Shown in pieces: positions 37,639-49,012 of a DNA stretch of 64,000 nucleotides; within the stretch, counting starts at the first letter, position 1; each line of letters begins with the position of its first letter. The position numbers were made by a program, and so were the translations under genes. Origin of the DNA: Citrus sinensis. Lineage: Eukaryota > Streptophyta > Magnoliopsida > Sapindales > Rutaceae. A model generated the notes under the pieces. That model saw nothing but the letters and a program-made list of their open reading frames with translations. It was not told the origin of the DNA and ran no database searches. The stretch is from assembly GCF_022201045.2 (NCBI RefSeq), contig NC_068559.1:28775501-28839500 (forward strand), written 5' to 3'.

Positions 37639-40600
37639 TACAGGCCCATATTTGATTATTATTATTATTATTGAGAAAAAAAATTGTAACAATGTTACAA
37701 CTTGCAGGGAAGACGCCTTAGCTACAAATACTGTAAACTGGAAACTATAACAGTTCCATGCCTTCTCGAAAATTGTAAGTGTAAGGAGAAGGCTCAAGGA
37801 ATAGCCAGTCTTTTTGTTTAGGAAATAGGTTAAATATTTTGGATAAGAATTATTAAGTAGACTTATAGAAGGCAGTGAAAAAAGCAGCCCTAGAAAGGAC
37901 GTGTTATTGATTTTGTGTACAAAGACTGGTGGTTCCCTCTGAGAAATCCAATATCTCAGGACAATATGTAGAATCGTTTCCTGTACAGGGTTATTATAAT
38001 CCTACAATTAATGTACAGATGCCTTATATTACATTATCACATGAACGAGCTGAAGCAAGAAATCGGACGGTAGAAGAAACAAGGAACATAAAAACTCTCA
38101 ATTGAATAAATAAAAATTACAAGAAAGATTAACCATGGGCCTTACCTCATCACTCAGACAGATATTAAGCCACTCTCTACCAGTGTCCAACTTGTTGCCA
38201 AATAATCCATGCCTTAACAACATGATACTGTACTGCCAAGATTTTAAAAAATAGTGTGCATATTATTTTAGTTCTATCTTTTGGTGAAACAGAGTCATTT
38301 CAAAGTGCACCAAATTGCAGAAAACTCCCCACTTACCACTCCCAAGTAACCATACCATAGAGAGAAAAAAAAATAATGACGCATTCATCCTGCTCATGCT
38401 ACATAGTTCTGAGGTACAACTTGTGCAGCAATTCAAGCTATAATCCTATCAAAAGCAATTATTCTAGAGTTGTGCATTGTCAGACCCCTATATTTTCCCA
38501 TTATTTCTTCAGTTTTATCATATCAAACAAATGGCAAAACTTCCTATGGAGAGCAACATGCTCAACACGAGCAAGGAGAAGAAATTAAATAAAACATATA
38601 ATCTGGAATAATATCTTTCAGTAGGATAGAAAAAAAAAGACAAGCAGAAAGTAAGGGTGGTTTGCCAGATTGTTAAAAACACTTTCAGCAGCATTAATTT
38701 TTTAAGAGAACGAAAATTTTCAGCCTAGAATTGTAGAAATTTATGTACAAGAAAGGAAAATGGAAATTCATACAGGCGAATTCTGACATTGTGAACACCA
38801 GACCTAGGATCTCTCACTGAAATCCAACTTATCAGCTCTTGGTTCTTAAAAGGATATATGCATTTTTACCAAATTGGTATATAACTTCCATGATGCTTTT
38901 ATCCTTTCTTGTTGAGCAACCATTATCAGGGTAACAAATCATTCCTGAATTTTTTTTAACTTTACATGCATCCAACATCAGCATTCAGCACAAAGGAAAA
39001 ATATCTAACACGAGAAGCAATGTCAAAAAAGACTTTGGTATTTAGGAAACTCTGGCATCTTTCTGTCAGAACTGTTGGGTTAATGCCAATCAATAGCTCA
39101 CAGTTTAGTCACTGTACAATATGATTTCAACTGAAAAGTCAAGTAGCCACACTGGAGCTTCACTTTATCTTGTTTCAACAGTAGTCTTCTGATGTTTACT
39201 AATGGCTTGAATGGTTCCAAAAAATAGAGCCAGGTCCTGGTTTAAAGCGTCTAATAATCATGGAGGTGGCTTTTCTCAAACAGAGGCATGGCAGTTGATT
39301 TATCATTATTCATCGTATTCGTGGATTTATATTATATTTAATTAATAGCAAAAACATCCCAAGAAGATTAAACTAATGGTCTTTAATATGTAAGATGTAA
39401 TAATCTATCTGAATGAAAATTGCAGGTCCAAATTGCTTTTCCTTTTGTTGCTTTTCTGATGGCAAATAGCAGACCCAGTTAGAAAATCAGACACCATCTA
39501 ATAGTCTCATTTACTGTCAAATGCACTTCAACTCAAAGTTTCAAACATTTCACCAGTGCCAGATTGACTAGCATATCTTCAACAGTATGTGAATTATCAA
39601 TCACTCACAATGAGAATCTAAAAAGTAAATCCAATCTAGCTTTTACAACTTTTATCAGAACCCGAGAATACTTTCAACTAGCAAAGATTGCCCCATGAAA
39701 GACATAACACCATCCAGTAGTCTATGGAATGTCAGAAGCAGCTAGAGTACTCATACCAACTTATAGTAGTGCGAGTTCCAATGATTATCATATGATATTT
39801 TAGCAGTAAATTAAGAATAAAGTTTTATTTTTCCATGCATGCAGGAGTAACTACATTGAATTTTGATAAGGTACACAGAGCACATAAGAAACTCCATGTT
39901 GGCTACAACAATTCTAGCTCTAACAATGATATGCCTTGAGACTTCACTCATCTGCTTGAAACTGAAATGTTAAGTACAGTGGTAAAAACTATGCTTTCAT
40001 ACAGTGAATTTTCATATTCCATGCAAGATGGAATCACTTTGATGAATGGATGCAGTTAAAGAAATTTGATATATACTTTTAAAAAGTTATTCATACAGCA
40101 TATTATCACAGCCCATGAAACATGTGCTATTTTATTAACTATTAATCTGTTGAGTAGCTGCAGTTTTGAAAAACATTTATTGGGTTGAAATAATAAATAA
40201 CTGATCAAGACATTGTTTCAGAGTAAGGATGTGTCTTCTGAAAAGTCAAACATTTCATACTCCAGTTCTCATTTTTTAATGTTTTGAAACTCATAATCTG
40301 GTAGCCATACTTCACAAAGCTTAGGAACATTCTATTTATGTGAAAACCATACAACTAGCTTTGATTTGCAATAAGATATACACTAGCAAGCCATCTGGTA
40401 ATATCCGAGATGTCTGCCACTTCAAAAATAGGACAAGAATAAAGATTTACCTCTGAACTTGAGGAAACCCCACCCTTCCTTTCACATTTCTGGTTTTCCT
40501 CCAATGCCTCCATTAATTTAGGATCAACACAACTATCAAGCAACAGCAATTGAGCCTGAAACATCAAAACTCTTAACCGAGAACTCCCAGCAGCACCAGA

Positions 40601-42608
40601 AGATCTCCCAATTCTACTCCAACGTAAGCTTTCAATAGGGTTGACAAGATTGACATACACGAATCATCACCGACATGGGAGAATCAATTCATCAAAGCAA
40701 CAAGACATACACAGTACATCACACAACTCAAAAATTTCTTTGTGTAAAAGGAACTAACATAGTATATGCATTCTTCCATCATTTTAAATTTCATTCATTA
40801 GGAAACCAAATCCATGCATCCAATTCAGGAATGAAGAAACCATTTACAAGAAAACTATTTCATTCTTGCCATCATATCAATTTCTTAAACTAAGATTTTG
40901 TCTGGGTCTTAAGCATTTTGAAAATGGAAGCATTTGAAGCATCGTCCAAGATAAATATTAAGCTGCTAAAACGTAACGTAAAGAAAGTTTTACCAGTGAC
41001 TCAGTGAGAAGTGAAACGTCCATCATAATCCAAGAATAACAGGAAATCCATTGAGACAAAACTTGAGTCTATCATCCGTTACTAAAAGGGAAGATCTTTA
41101 AATTACACTTTTGTCAATATCTTCAATAAATTTTACAATTCTATGCCAAATAAACTGGCCAAAATACTTCACTACCCCTGGTAAAAAATTACGGTTACTC
41201 ACAAATCATTTTTTTTTTAAATTTTTTCAGTCACTGAAGGAATATTTTCTTCTCCTGTTCTTGCGCGAAAGCAGACAAGGGAAGGAGACAGAAATATGAA
41301 GGGAAGTTTCGAATGAATGAAGCCTTTTTAAATTTCTTAAAAAATTGAACTATTTTCAGAATCGATTACTCTAATCAAATCGAAGCACAATAAATGAGAC
41401 TTGTCAAAGAGTTAAGGAAAGTATATGACTTTTGGCCGAGTGCGGGGCTGGGATGCGTTGTTTCTGAAGCTTTATTTCATGATCAAAATTTTTGTGTGCG
41501 GATAATTTTCTTTTAATTAATTTATTTACACATGTCACCCGATTATGTGATATAAGGATATTCTGGTCATATCCTATTGCCGTCTTAATGTTAAATTAAC
41601 ACTATTTTTATTTAGCAGTATATTATTTTAAGGACGAATTGTAGGAGCGATTGTTAACAACATTTTTTTTAATGCGTAGGCATTCTAAATTTTCATCTAA
41701 AAATTTAATTTCAAATGATATATTATTCATTAATTGATTAATAATTCTTTATAAGATTTAAATAAAATAATATATAATTTTTATTAATTAATTAATAAAT
41801 ACTACATTATTTAAAATAAACATTTAAAATATGTAACACTACTCTTAAAAAAAAGATATTATAATTGGGTAAGTTATGACATCACCAACCTTACCCTCTT
41901 TCTAGAAATCTAGGCTAATACAAAACCGACATGCCACATACGCTATAGCCGCTACAGCAGCTGCCACGGCAGCAAACAAAATTACAGAAATGATACTTCG
42001 ATAATGCAATATTTTTATCGCGGGTTTCACGACCATCGCGTGATAAATTGAAACTTTTTGAGTTCATTCTGTGGATGTTACAACTGTAAGCACAAAAATA
42101 CGAAGCTCAAATCCGTGTCAGCGCGTTGAAGAAGCTAACAAGTCTTGCTGGCCTTTGCACTTTCCGTCCACTTTCAACATTTTATTTTGCATGCTTTGAT
42201 TGAATCGTGGGGATTCTTAATATTTGCTCATGATTTACATGAGAATTTCAATTCCCATGTGTTAAAGTAAAGCAACACTTTTTTTTTTGGGATTTTTTTT
42301 TGCTTCGTTCTAGAAATTTAGAGTTATTATTTGCTCAATTGCGGCTGGATTTTGCTGAACAACACTGTAGAGAAATCAATTTTTCATTTTTCTTTGCTGT
42401 TTGAGCTCGTATGATTGCTTGAAGGGCAGTTAGTACACAACCCATTTAAAAAATCTGTAGTGTGCTGTTTTATGATCTGTATCAATTAGTTAAAGCTTAA
42501 AGATCGAAACTTTAGTGACTACTATTTTTATTTTGGGTCTGAATTGTTACGCTGCAAGGGTTCCGTTTATATATTAGAGAGGATTTGTGGTTCTGTTTAT
42601 TGGTGAAG
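37639..42608. other. Intergenic region between CKX6 and GPDHC1
   Basis: The first 400 bp contain the CKX6 3' UTR with an ATT microsatellite at 37654-37672. The middle (39165-41026, minus strand) contains coding-like exons of an unidentified small gene, listed separately. The part from 41450 to 42608 is AT-rich and contains the GPDHC1 promoter and leader, with a palindromic AT-rich block at about 41645-41850 that was not called as an element. Confidence 0.5.
39165..41026 (-). CDS. Possible small multi-exon gene, incomplete model
   Basis: Three minus-strand segments look like exons. The first (40994-41026) starts MMDVSLLTESL and ends at a GTAAAA donor. The second (40451-40628) encodes LRWSRIGRSSGAAGSSRLR, then FQAQLLLLDSCVDPKLMEAL and ENQKCERKGGVSSSSE, and ends in GAG at a GTAAAT donor. 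The third (39165-39236) follows an AG acceptor with DLALFFGTIQAISKHQKTTV and the TAA stop; its phase matches the second exon. The phase between the first and second segments does not match, so an exon is missing or the first is wrong. The product would be about 100 aa, helical and with no recognised domain. It could instead be a non-coding transcript. Confidence 0.38.
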
Positions 42609-42728
42609 ATGGTTCAAACTAATGAAGTAGTGAATGATAGTTTGTCCTCAAATGGGTTGATTCATCATACCAACGGTTCTTTAGAGGAGAGGCTCGATGA
42701 GCTTCGTCGTCTTATGGGAAAAGCAGAA

Positions 42729-42760
<32 letters not shown>

Positions 42761-45117
42761 AGGTGCCTGGGGTAGTGTTTTCACTGCTATGTTGCAAGAT
42801 AGTTATGGTTATTTAAGAGATAAGGTTCTTATTAGGATATGGAGGAGACCTGGAAGATCAGTTGATAGGGCCACGGCTGAGCACTTGTTTGAAGTGATCA
42901 ATTCAAGAGAAGATGTCTTGAGGAGACTGATTAGGCGTTGTGCATACTTGAAGTATGTTGAGGCAAGGTTAGGTGATAGGACATTGCATGCAGACGAGAT
43001 ATTGAAAGATGGGTTTTGCCTGAATATGATTGATACCCCACTTTGCCCATTGAAGGTTGTGACGAACTTGCAGGAAGCTGTGTGGGATGCTGATATTGTG
43101 ATTAATGGATTGCCCTCAACAGAAACCAAGGAAGTGTTTGAAGAGATTAGTCGGTATTGGAAAGAGAGAATTACGGTGCCAGTTATCATTTCTCTGGCAA
43201 AAGGTGTAGAGGCCGAGTTGGAGGCCGTACCCCGCATAATAACTCCTACACAAATGATCAATCGAGCAAGTAAGAAAAGTTTGCTTTTAATTGAATCTTA
43301 TATTTGTATAAGATAGATTAGAAATTCCCCCATGGACACCTTTTTTTTTTTTTAACTTGATGGCTTCTTAGGTTGATGCCTATGAGAAATTAAGTAAAGA
43401 TTCTCAATGGCATGTGATTAGTGAGATGACTTAAGATGAGTTAATGTTATATAAAGAGACTGCATCTCAAAATCCTGACATGTCAACTTGCTGATTGAAA
43501 CATAGAATCATTAGTAAATTGACCCTCAAAATAGCAAAGAACAGACATTATGTCTGTCTTTGCACTTCCAATTCCACTTAGTTGTAAACTTTGTTTATCC
43601 TCTTCTTGTATTCACTCACCCAACACCCCCCACCCCTCCACTCCCGGGGCTTCATTCCCCTTTTCATTATTTGTGTGATATCGTTGAAGTGGCATTAACA
43701 TTTTACTTATCTTTACTTTGCAGCTGGGGTTCCCATTGAGAACATTCTATATCTTGGGGGACCCAATATTGCTTCAGAGATTTACAACAAAGAATATGCC
43801 AATGCTCGAATATGTGGAGCCGAAAAATGGAGGAAACCATTGGCAAAGTTTTTGAGGCGGCCCCACTTTACAGTTTGGGACAATGGTGACCTTGTTACTC
43901 ATGAGGTCATGGGTGGCTTGAAGAATGTCTATGCCATTGGAGCTGGTACAATTTACTTTCTGGTGATGTCTTAAACATCAGCATTAAAGATTCAGTTGAA
44001 TAAAAACACTATTTTTTGGAGCAAACCAGCCCACCCCTTTTCATATTTGTCAGTGTCTGTCTATTTATTAAATAATTATGGTTAACTAATTGTTGAGCTC
44101 CAAACTTTGTATCTAGTTATTAAAAGTTTATCTCAGCCAGAATAACTGTAAACTGCTTTTTAAGAACTCTTTTGTGGTGTTATATAATTCAAGCATTATC
44201 ATTTAACTTCCAGCTCTGATTCCATAGGAATGGTGGCAGCACTAACCAATGAGAGTGCCACCAGCAAATCTGTCTACTTTGCACACTGTACATCCGAGAT
44301 GGTATTTATCACTCATCTCTTAGCAGAGGAGCCGGAAAAACTTGCTGGGCCTTTGTTGGCTGACACTTATGTAACCCTTTTGAAAGGTCGTAATGCATGG
44401 TATGGGCAGGAGTTGGCAAAAGGGAGACTGACCCTTGACTTGGGTGATAGCATAAAGGGCAAGGGCATGATTCAGGTAGGGTCTTGACCACTCCAACTTG
44501 GTGATAGTAACCCATTGAGCATGAATTATATTGAAAGTCGTGGTGGCATGGAACAGAGTTTCTTTTACAGGGCTCCCTTATCTTTTGTTTTCTTCCACTC
44601 TATTTACTTTTAGCTTACCAATGAGCAATGTTAATCGCCGCCTGTTCGACTGCAGGGTATCTCAGCTGTGAAAGCATTTTATGAGCTGCTAAGCCAATCC
44701 TCCTTAAGCGTCCTACATCCTGAAGAAAACAAGCCTGTAGCAACTGTGGAGCTATGTCCTATCTTGAAGATGCTATATAAGATACTTATAATGAGGTAAC
44801 TAACCTCTTTCCCTTTTTCCCCCCTCCCCCCCATCATTTTCTCAGGTGAATCAGTCCATGGAGCTAAACGTATTTTGATAAAGTATTATCTACTCTTAAA
44901 AGTGTATGCTGATGCTTTTTCTTATATCCAAATCTTGGTATATGTAGTGATCAAGACGCACGCAATCTGATACTCTAGTTAAATTTTCAGGGAGTCTCCA
45001 ATACAGGCAATTCTCGAAGCATTAAGAGACGAAACCATGAACGACCCACGAGATCGTATTGAAATTGCACAAACTCATGTTTTCTACAGGCCATCACTTC
45101 TTGGACAGCTGCCTTGA
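42609..45117 (+). CDS. GPDHC1: NAD-dependent glycerol-3-phosphate dehydrogenase, cytosolic
   Basis: Reduces dihydroxyacetone phosphate to glycerol 3-phosphate with NADH; in Arabidopsis the cytosolic GPDHC1 works with the mitochondrial FAD-dependent enzyme in a redox shuttle. Five exons (42609-43269, 43724-43945, 44228-44475, 44656-44795, 44991-45117) give 465 aa, close to the 462 aa of Arabidopsis. The Rossmann motif GVGAGAWGS is at residues 48-56. The catalytic lysine lies in [13 protein letters not shown] (about Lys287), with substrate-binding GGPNIASEI before it. There is no transit peptide. The start ATG at 42609 ([10 protein letters not shown]) was preferred to an in-frame ATG 24 nt upstream, because the extension MWFCLLVK would be unusual for a soluble enzyme; the choice is not proven. 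Confidence 0.95.
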
Positions 45118-45669
45118 TGATGAATATCTATGTCTGCTATTTGTGTTTTATTTGTTCTCCCTCGGTGTCTGTAAATTTGTCCAGATAGTGGTTTTAATTT
45201 GGACTATAGAGGGGGGGAGGAGATTTGGTTTTTTGTTTTTTTAAACATTTATTTTGTTGGATTTGAATTTTTATTTTATTTATATTTATTATTATTATTT
45301 TTTTGGCATTGTACTGTTTTTAGTTTTTAACGAAGCTTGTCTTTTACTTGTCAGTTTATGTAATTGACATGTCAGACAGTCAGAGAATAATGCTCCAGTT
45401 TTACTTATAAGGATATGTAATTTATTTTTTTAATTAATATTTAACAGTTAATTAAAAATATATAAACTTCAATGTAATTTATAAATTGGGCCATGAGATC
45501 ATCAATAGGGTATTACACATTAGCTTTTTTTTTTCTTTTTTCTTTTTTTTAGGATTAATGCATCAATTTGTATGGAAAATTTTGTATATTGATCGTTATT
45601 GTTCCACTAGACGAAACGAAAGTAATGATATATCTATATATCTATAAACTCTTGTGTAAATTTTTTTTT

Positions 45670-46246
45670 GAGTAAATATTCGTTTAGTTTCTATATTTTA
45701 AATTAAGTAGTTGTTCACTTTTATATTTTAAAAAATACTTCAAAACATTTTTACAGTTAAATATGTTATATTTTTTCTTTGCTTTTTCTTTCCTTTTATA
45801 ATAATATTTTTACAACAATATTTTAGATATTAGTTAATTTATCTTAAAAAAGTTAATTTGTTTGTTAACTAATAATTATTTATTACTAAATTAACTAACA
45901 AATATTAGTATGAAAAAAATTAGTATTTTTTGTACATATGCAACAATTTTACTAATAATTATTTTATAAAAAATTAATTTATTAAAGTAATCTCAAAAGT
46001 AATTAATAATATTAAAATCTATTAAATTTTTATGTTACTTTTAAGGCTAATTTAATAAATTATAATGTTTTTATTCATATCTTGAAGAATATTTTAAAAG
46101 GGTATTATTGTAAAAAAAATAAAAAAAAGGAAAAAAATGTAATATATTTAACAACAAGTATATCTTGACATTTGGGGTATTTTTTTAAATATAACAAATA
46201 AAAAGACATTTAACTTAAAATAAGAGAATTAAATGAGTATGTACCC
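45670..46246. mobile_element. MITE-like element with long terminal inverted repeats
   Basis: The left end (GAGTAAATATTCGTTTAGTT inward) pairs with the right end read inward (GGGTACATACTCATTTAATT), and the match continues for about 100 bp through blocks such as TATTTTAA, TTAAAAAAATAC and GTTAAATATRTTA. Overall identity is about 70%. T-rich sequence flanks both ends, so the target duplication cannot be read with certainty. It has no coding sequence. A transcript across it would fold into a long hairpin. Confidence 0.6.
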
Positions 46247-46357
46247 AATATTTTTTTTTAATACATACTAATGCGACGTAACATAATTGGCCAATCGATT
46301 GAATTAAAATACTATATAACTCACATGATTTATTTTTTAATATTGTTTCATTTCTTT

Positions 46358-46478
46358 GAAACGACATCACTTAATTTGGGAAGATCAATATGAAGCATTG
46401 CCTCAAACGACGTCGTCGTTTGGCCAAAAATGTAAAAACCGACACCGTTTAGGAGGTCTGTAGAAAACGGCAGCGTTT
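46358..46478 (+). promoter_or_regulatory. Repeated AAACG...CGTTT quasi-palindromes in a promoter
   Basis: Four related motifs lie within 165 bp upstream of the start codon at 46520: AAACGACATCAC (46360), AAACGACGTCGTCGTTT (46405-46421), AAACCGACACCGTTT (46436-46450) and AAAACGGCAGCGTTT (46464-46478). The second contains the ACGT core GACGTC recognised by bZIP factors. They are spaced by about 31 and 28 bp, nearly three helical turns. Confidence 0.5.
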
Positions 46479-46519
46479 GTCAATGATACTCATTTCTGAT
46501 TTCTGAAAACGATTTAAAA

Positions 46520-47865
46520 ATGTCAGAACTCCGGAAAGCCAGAATCGGCAGCGAGGTTACGGAGAGACGGAGAGAGATGTCTTTGGTGGACTACGCTTCG
46601 TCCTCAGACGACGACGTATCAGAGGCCGAGGAACAAGAGCAGAAAGACGAACAATCACTAAACCCTAACGATCAACCACAAATTTCTACATATCAGCCTT
46701 CTCCTCCTCCTCGGTAATTTCTCTTTTCCTCTGTTAATTTCGTTTAAAATTCAATATAATTATATTCAACTAATTATAGGGTTTCTCATTTGTCCGCGTA
46801 GAAAATCTGGGTCGTCGACTTCAAATCAACGGCCGGAAACTGCGGCGCCGCCTTCATTACGACCGCCGGCTTTCGAGAAACTTCCGGATGCTTGTGTTCT
46901 CTTGAATTCGGCCTCTAAGCCTGTGGTTTCAGGAACTGACCACGCCTCTCGAGTCGCGGCCGCGATGGCTGAAAACGCAACTCGCAAGAGAGATTCGAAC
47001 GATGTCTCCTCCACTCTTCGTCGCAATAAGCTTCCCAGAGGAAGCTTGCCTAATTCCAAGAATGTTCTAGATACTGCCGGTGGCTTGCTAGTTCCGCCTC
47101 AGCTTAATGGAAGGTCAGTGTATCATTATTTTAAGGTGAATAAGAATTTGTTGTTGTTTTTTTTTAACAAAGTTTTCCATTTTGTTATAATATATCATAG
47201 TGGCTGGTGGGAAGACACATTTGTTTGCCTTATAATCGAGATGATGATTTTGATCTCCATTCAATCCTGCTTTTCTTTAGGAGAATTCTCTCTTAATTAT
47301 TTTGCTTTGGCATGCCGGTCTACGGTAATTTTTTTTCTATTTTTAATTATAAATGTTTGATTTTTCTTATATCATAATCATAGTGGTAAGAAGACACGTT
47401 TTTCATTGTTTGGGTTATTATTAAAATGATGAATTTGATCTCCATTCACTCCTGCTTTTGTTTGGGAGATTTAATTTACATTGGCATGCCAATCTAAGGC
47501 ATTTTTTAAGTTGAGGTGATGTGACTTTTAATCTAAAGCTGCTATGAAATAGAATCATGGATTGTCAAAGATATAAGTGGGTAAGTTGGTTGTTAATTGT
47601 TAGCAACCAATTGTTCTGCTGTCTAAACCGATAAGAAACACAGCAATTACAAGCATATTTTTGTTTAGAGTCTAGACCATCTTGCTGCAGTTTATTGGGC
47701 TTTTGAATTCAGTTTCTTCTTTGTTGATATAGTTTTTTAGTCTTGTTATATGATGAAAAAGACTTTGTTGCTGATGGTTTAATTTGGTATGCCAGGAGCA
47801 ATGTTGTCACTGAAGATATAGGCAAGTTGTTTGTCAGAATACCTGCTGAGCCATCATCTCGCTAG
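46520..47865 (+). CDS. Conserved plant protein of unknown function, 191 aa
   Basis: Three exons (46520-46713, 46802-47113, 47796-47865) with matching phases encode 191 aa; the stop follows IPAEPSSR. The N-terminal part holds an acidic serine cluster (SLVDYASSSDDDVSEAEEQE), then a Pro/Ser-rich stretch, then KLPDACVLLNSASKP, a basic LRRNKLPRGSLPN and a conserved-looking tail LLVPPQLNGRSNVVTEDIGK. The acidic and basic blocks suggest a nuclear, perhaps RNA-associated protein, but that is inference; I recognise no domain. The start is ambiguous: a second in-frame ATG at 46577 begins MSLVDYASSSDDD, which looks more like a natural N-terminus, and the first 19 residues are basic and less typical. Confidence 0.72.
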
Positions 47866-49012
47866 AAGATCTCTAGATTAGTTGTAATATTTTACATTTG
47901 ACTTTGTTGTAGCTTTGGATAATGACATGAACTTGTCAAAGTGTTTTGAGGATTTTATTGTATAGATGTAAAGGTTAATCCTGTTTACTTTGCAAAATTT
48001 TCTTACTACTCATGGTTTTGCAAATCCTGGAAATGAGATAATCATTCACTGAATTTGAGAGAAGCACGTTTACAACTTGTTTTCTTTAGGGTTACTGTAT
48101 GCTAAAAAGTCAGCCATTCTGAAAGTGCTGAAGGCAGTCAATTTTATGGTGAAGTTGTGACATTTGATTTTGTTGTTTGGTTAGGAAATTGGTTACCAGT
48201 CTAAAGCTAACTGCTTTTGGAGTTACACATCCAGTTAATTTTGTAATACAAGGCTGTTATGGTATCTTGGTAGATCACAGTTATTTTGACCAAGTTGTGC
48301 CCTATGAGTTATACTGTTAATATAAATTTTTCTAGGAATGGTTCTGTCAGCATTAGTAGGAAACCAGATGTATTTGGCAAACCAGTGGTCTCGGAAGAGA
48401 GAAGGGCAACAAAAAAACGAATATTACCTGTGCAGACGGCAGATATGTGGAGGTGCAGAGCTGCTAGAAAAAAAAAAAAAATCTAAATTCTACTGAACTT
48501 TAGTTTTGGGTCACCTTCTCTTGTATTTGTAGCTTCGGATTTGGTATTGGTTTTGATGTGCGCATGTTACCAAAATATTTGTCGGGACAATTTATTTTCA
48601 TGAAACTATCAGACCTTGAAGATTAATAGATGACTCTCTGACTGAGAATAAGCCGTGAAATTAAACTGAATGTTCCCATTTCTTTAATTCATTTATGTAC
48701 GCTAAATTTAGCAGCCATATGGATCTTATCTGGAACTCCACTTGGAAGAACAATTTCATAAACTAATCATGATTCCCTACTGTTTCTGAAGAAGAAAATG
48801 GGAATTCTGACAGTATCAAATGAAAATATCTGAAAAAGTAAAATCGTATAACTAATCCGAGTAAAATAAAAATCAGACCAAAAAATTGAAAAAAAAAAGA
48901 AGAAGGAGAACTTGCAGAACAACTGAGGTAAAAAGAATCTTGATATTTTGTTGTATTACCCTCGAGGAACCTGAATTTTCTGTAGTTCACGCCTAAGTTC
49001 GATTTAATACCC
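47866..49012. other. Convergent intergenic region
   Basis: 3' flank of the 191-aa gene and 3' UTR of the Ca2+-ATPase gene. A 66-codon frame at 48286-48486 with a Lys/Arg-rich end runs into an A-tract (48468-48480); it was not called because it lacks support. Confidence 0.6.

Larger units (their letters stand above)
45118..46519. other. Intergenic region between GPDHC1 and the 191-aa gene
   Basis: GPDHC1 3' UTR, then a long AT-rich inverted repeat (45670-46246), then a short promoter with repeated ACGT-type motifs (46358-46478). No gene. Confidence 0.65.

Noticed and set aside
41645-41850. AT-rich quasi-palindrome
   Set aside because: Both halves are almost only A and T, so the pairing may be composition; no clear ends or duplication.
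42018-42056. Short ATCGCG...CGCGTGAT palindrome
   Set aside because: Arms of about 9 bp are too short to support an element or structured RNA.
48286-48486. 66-codon frame ending in an A-tract
   Set aside because: A retrocopy tail was considered, but there is no target duplication and no parent sequence in the window.
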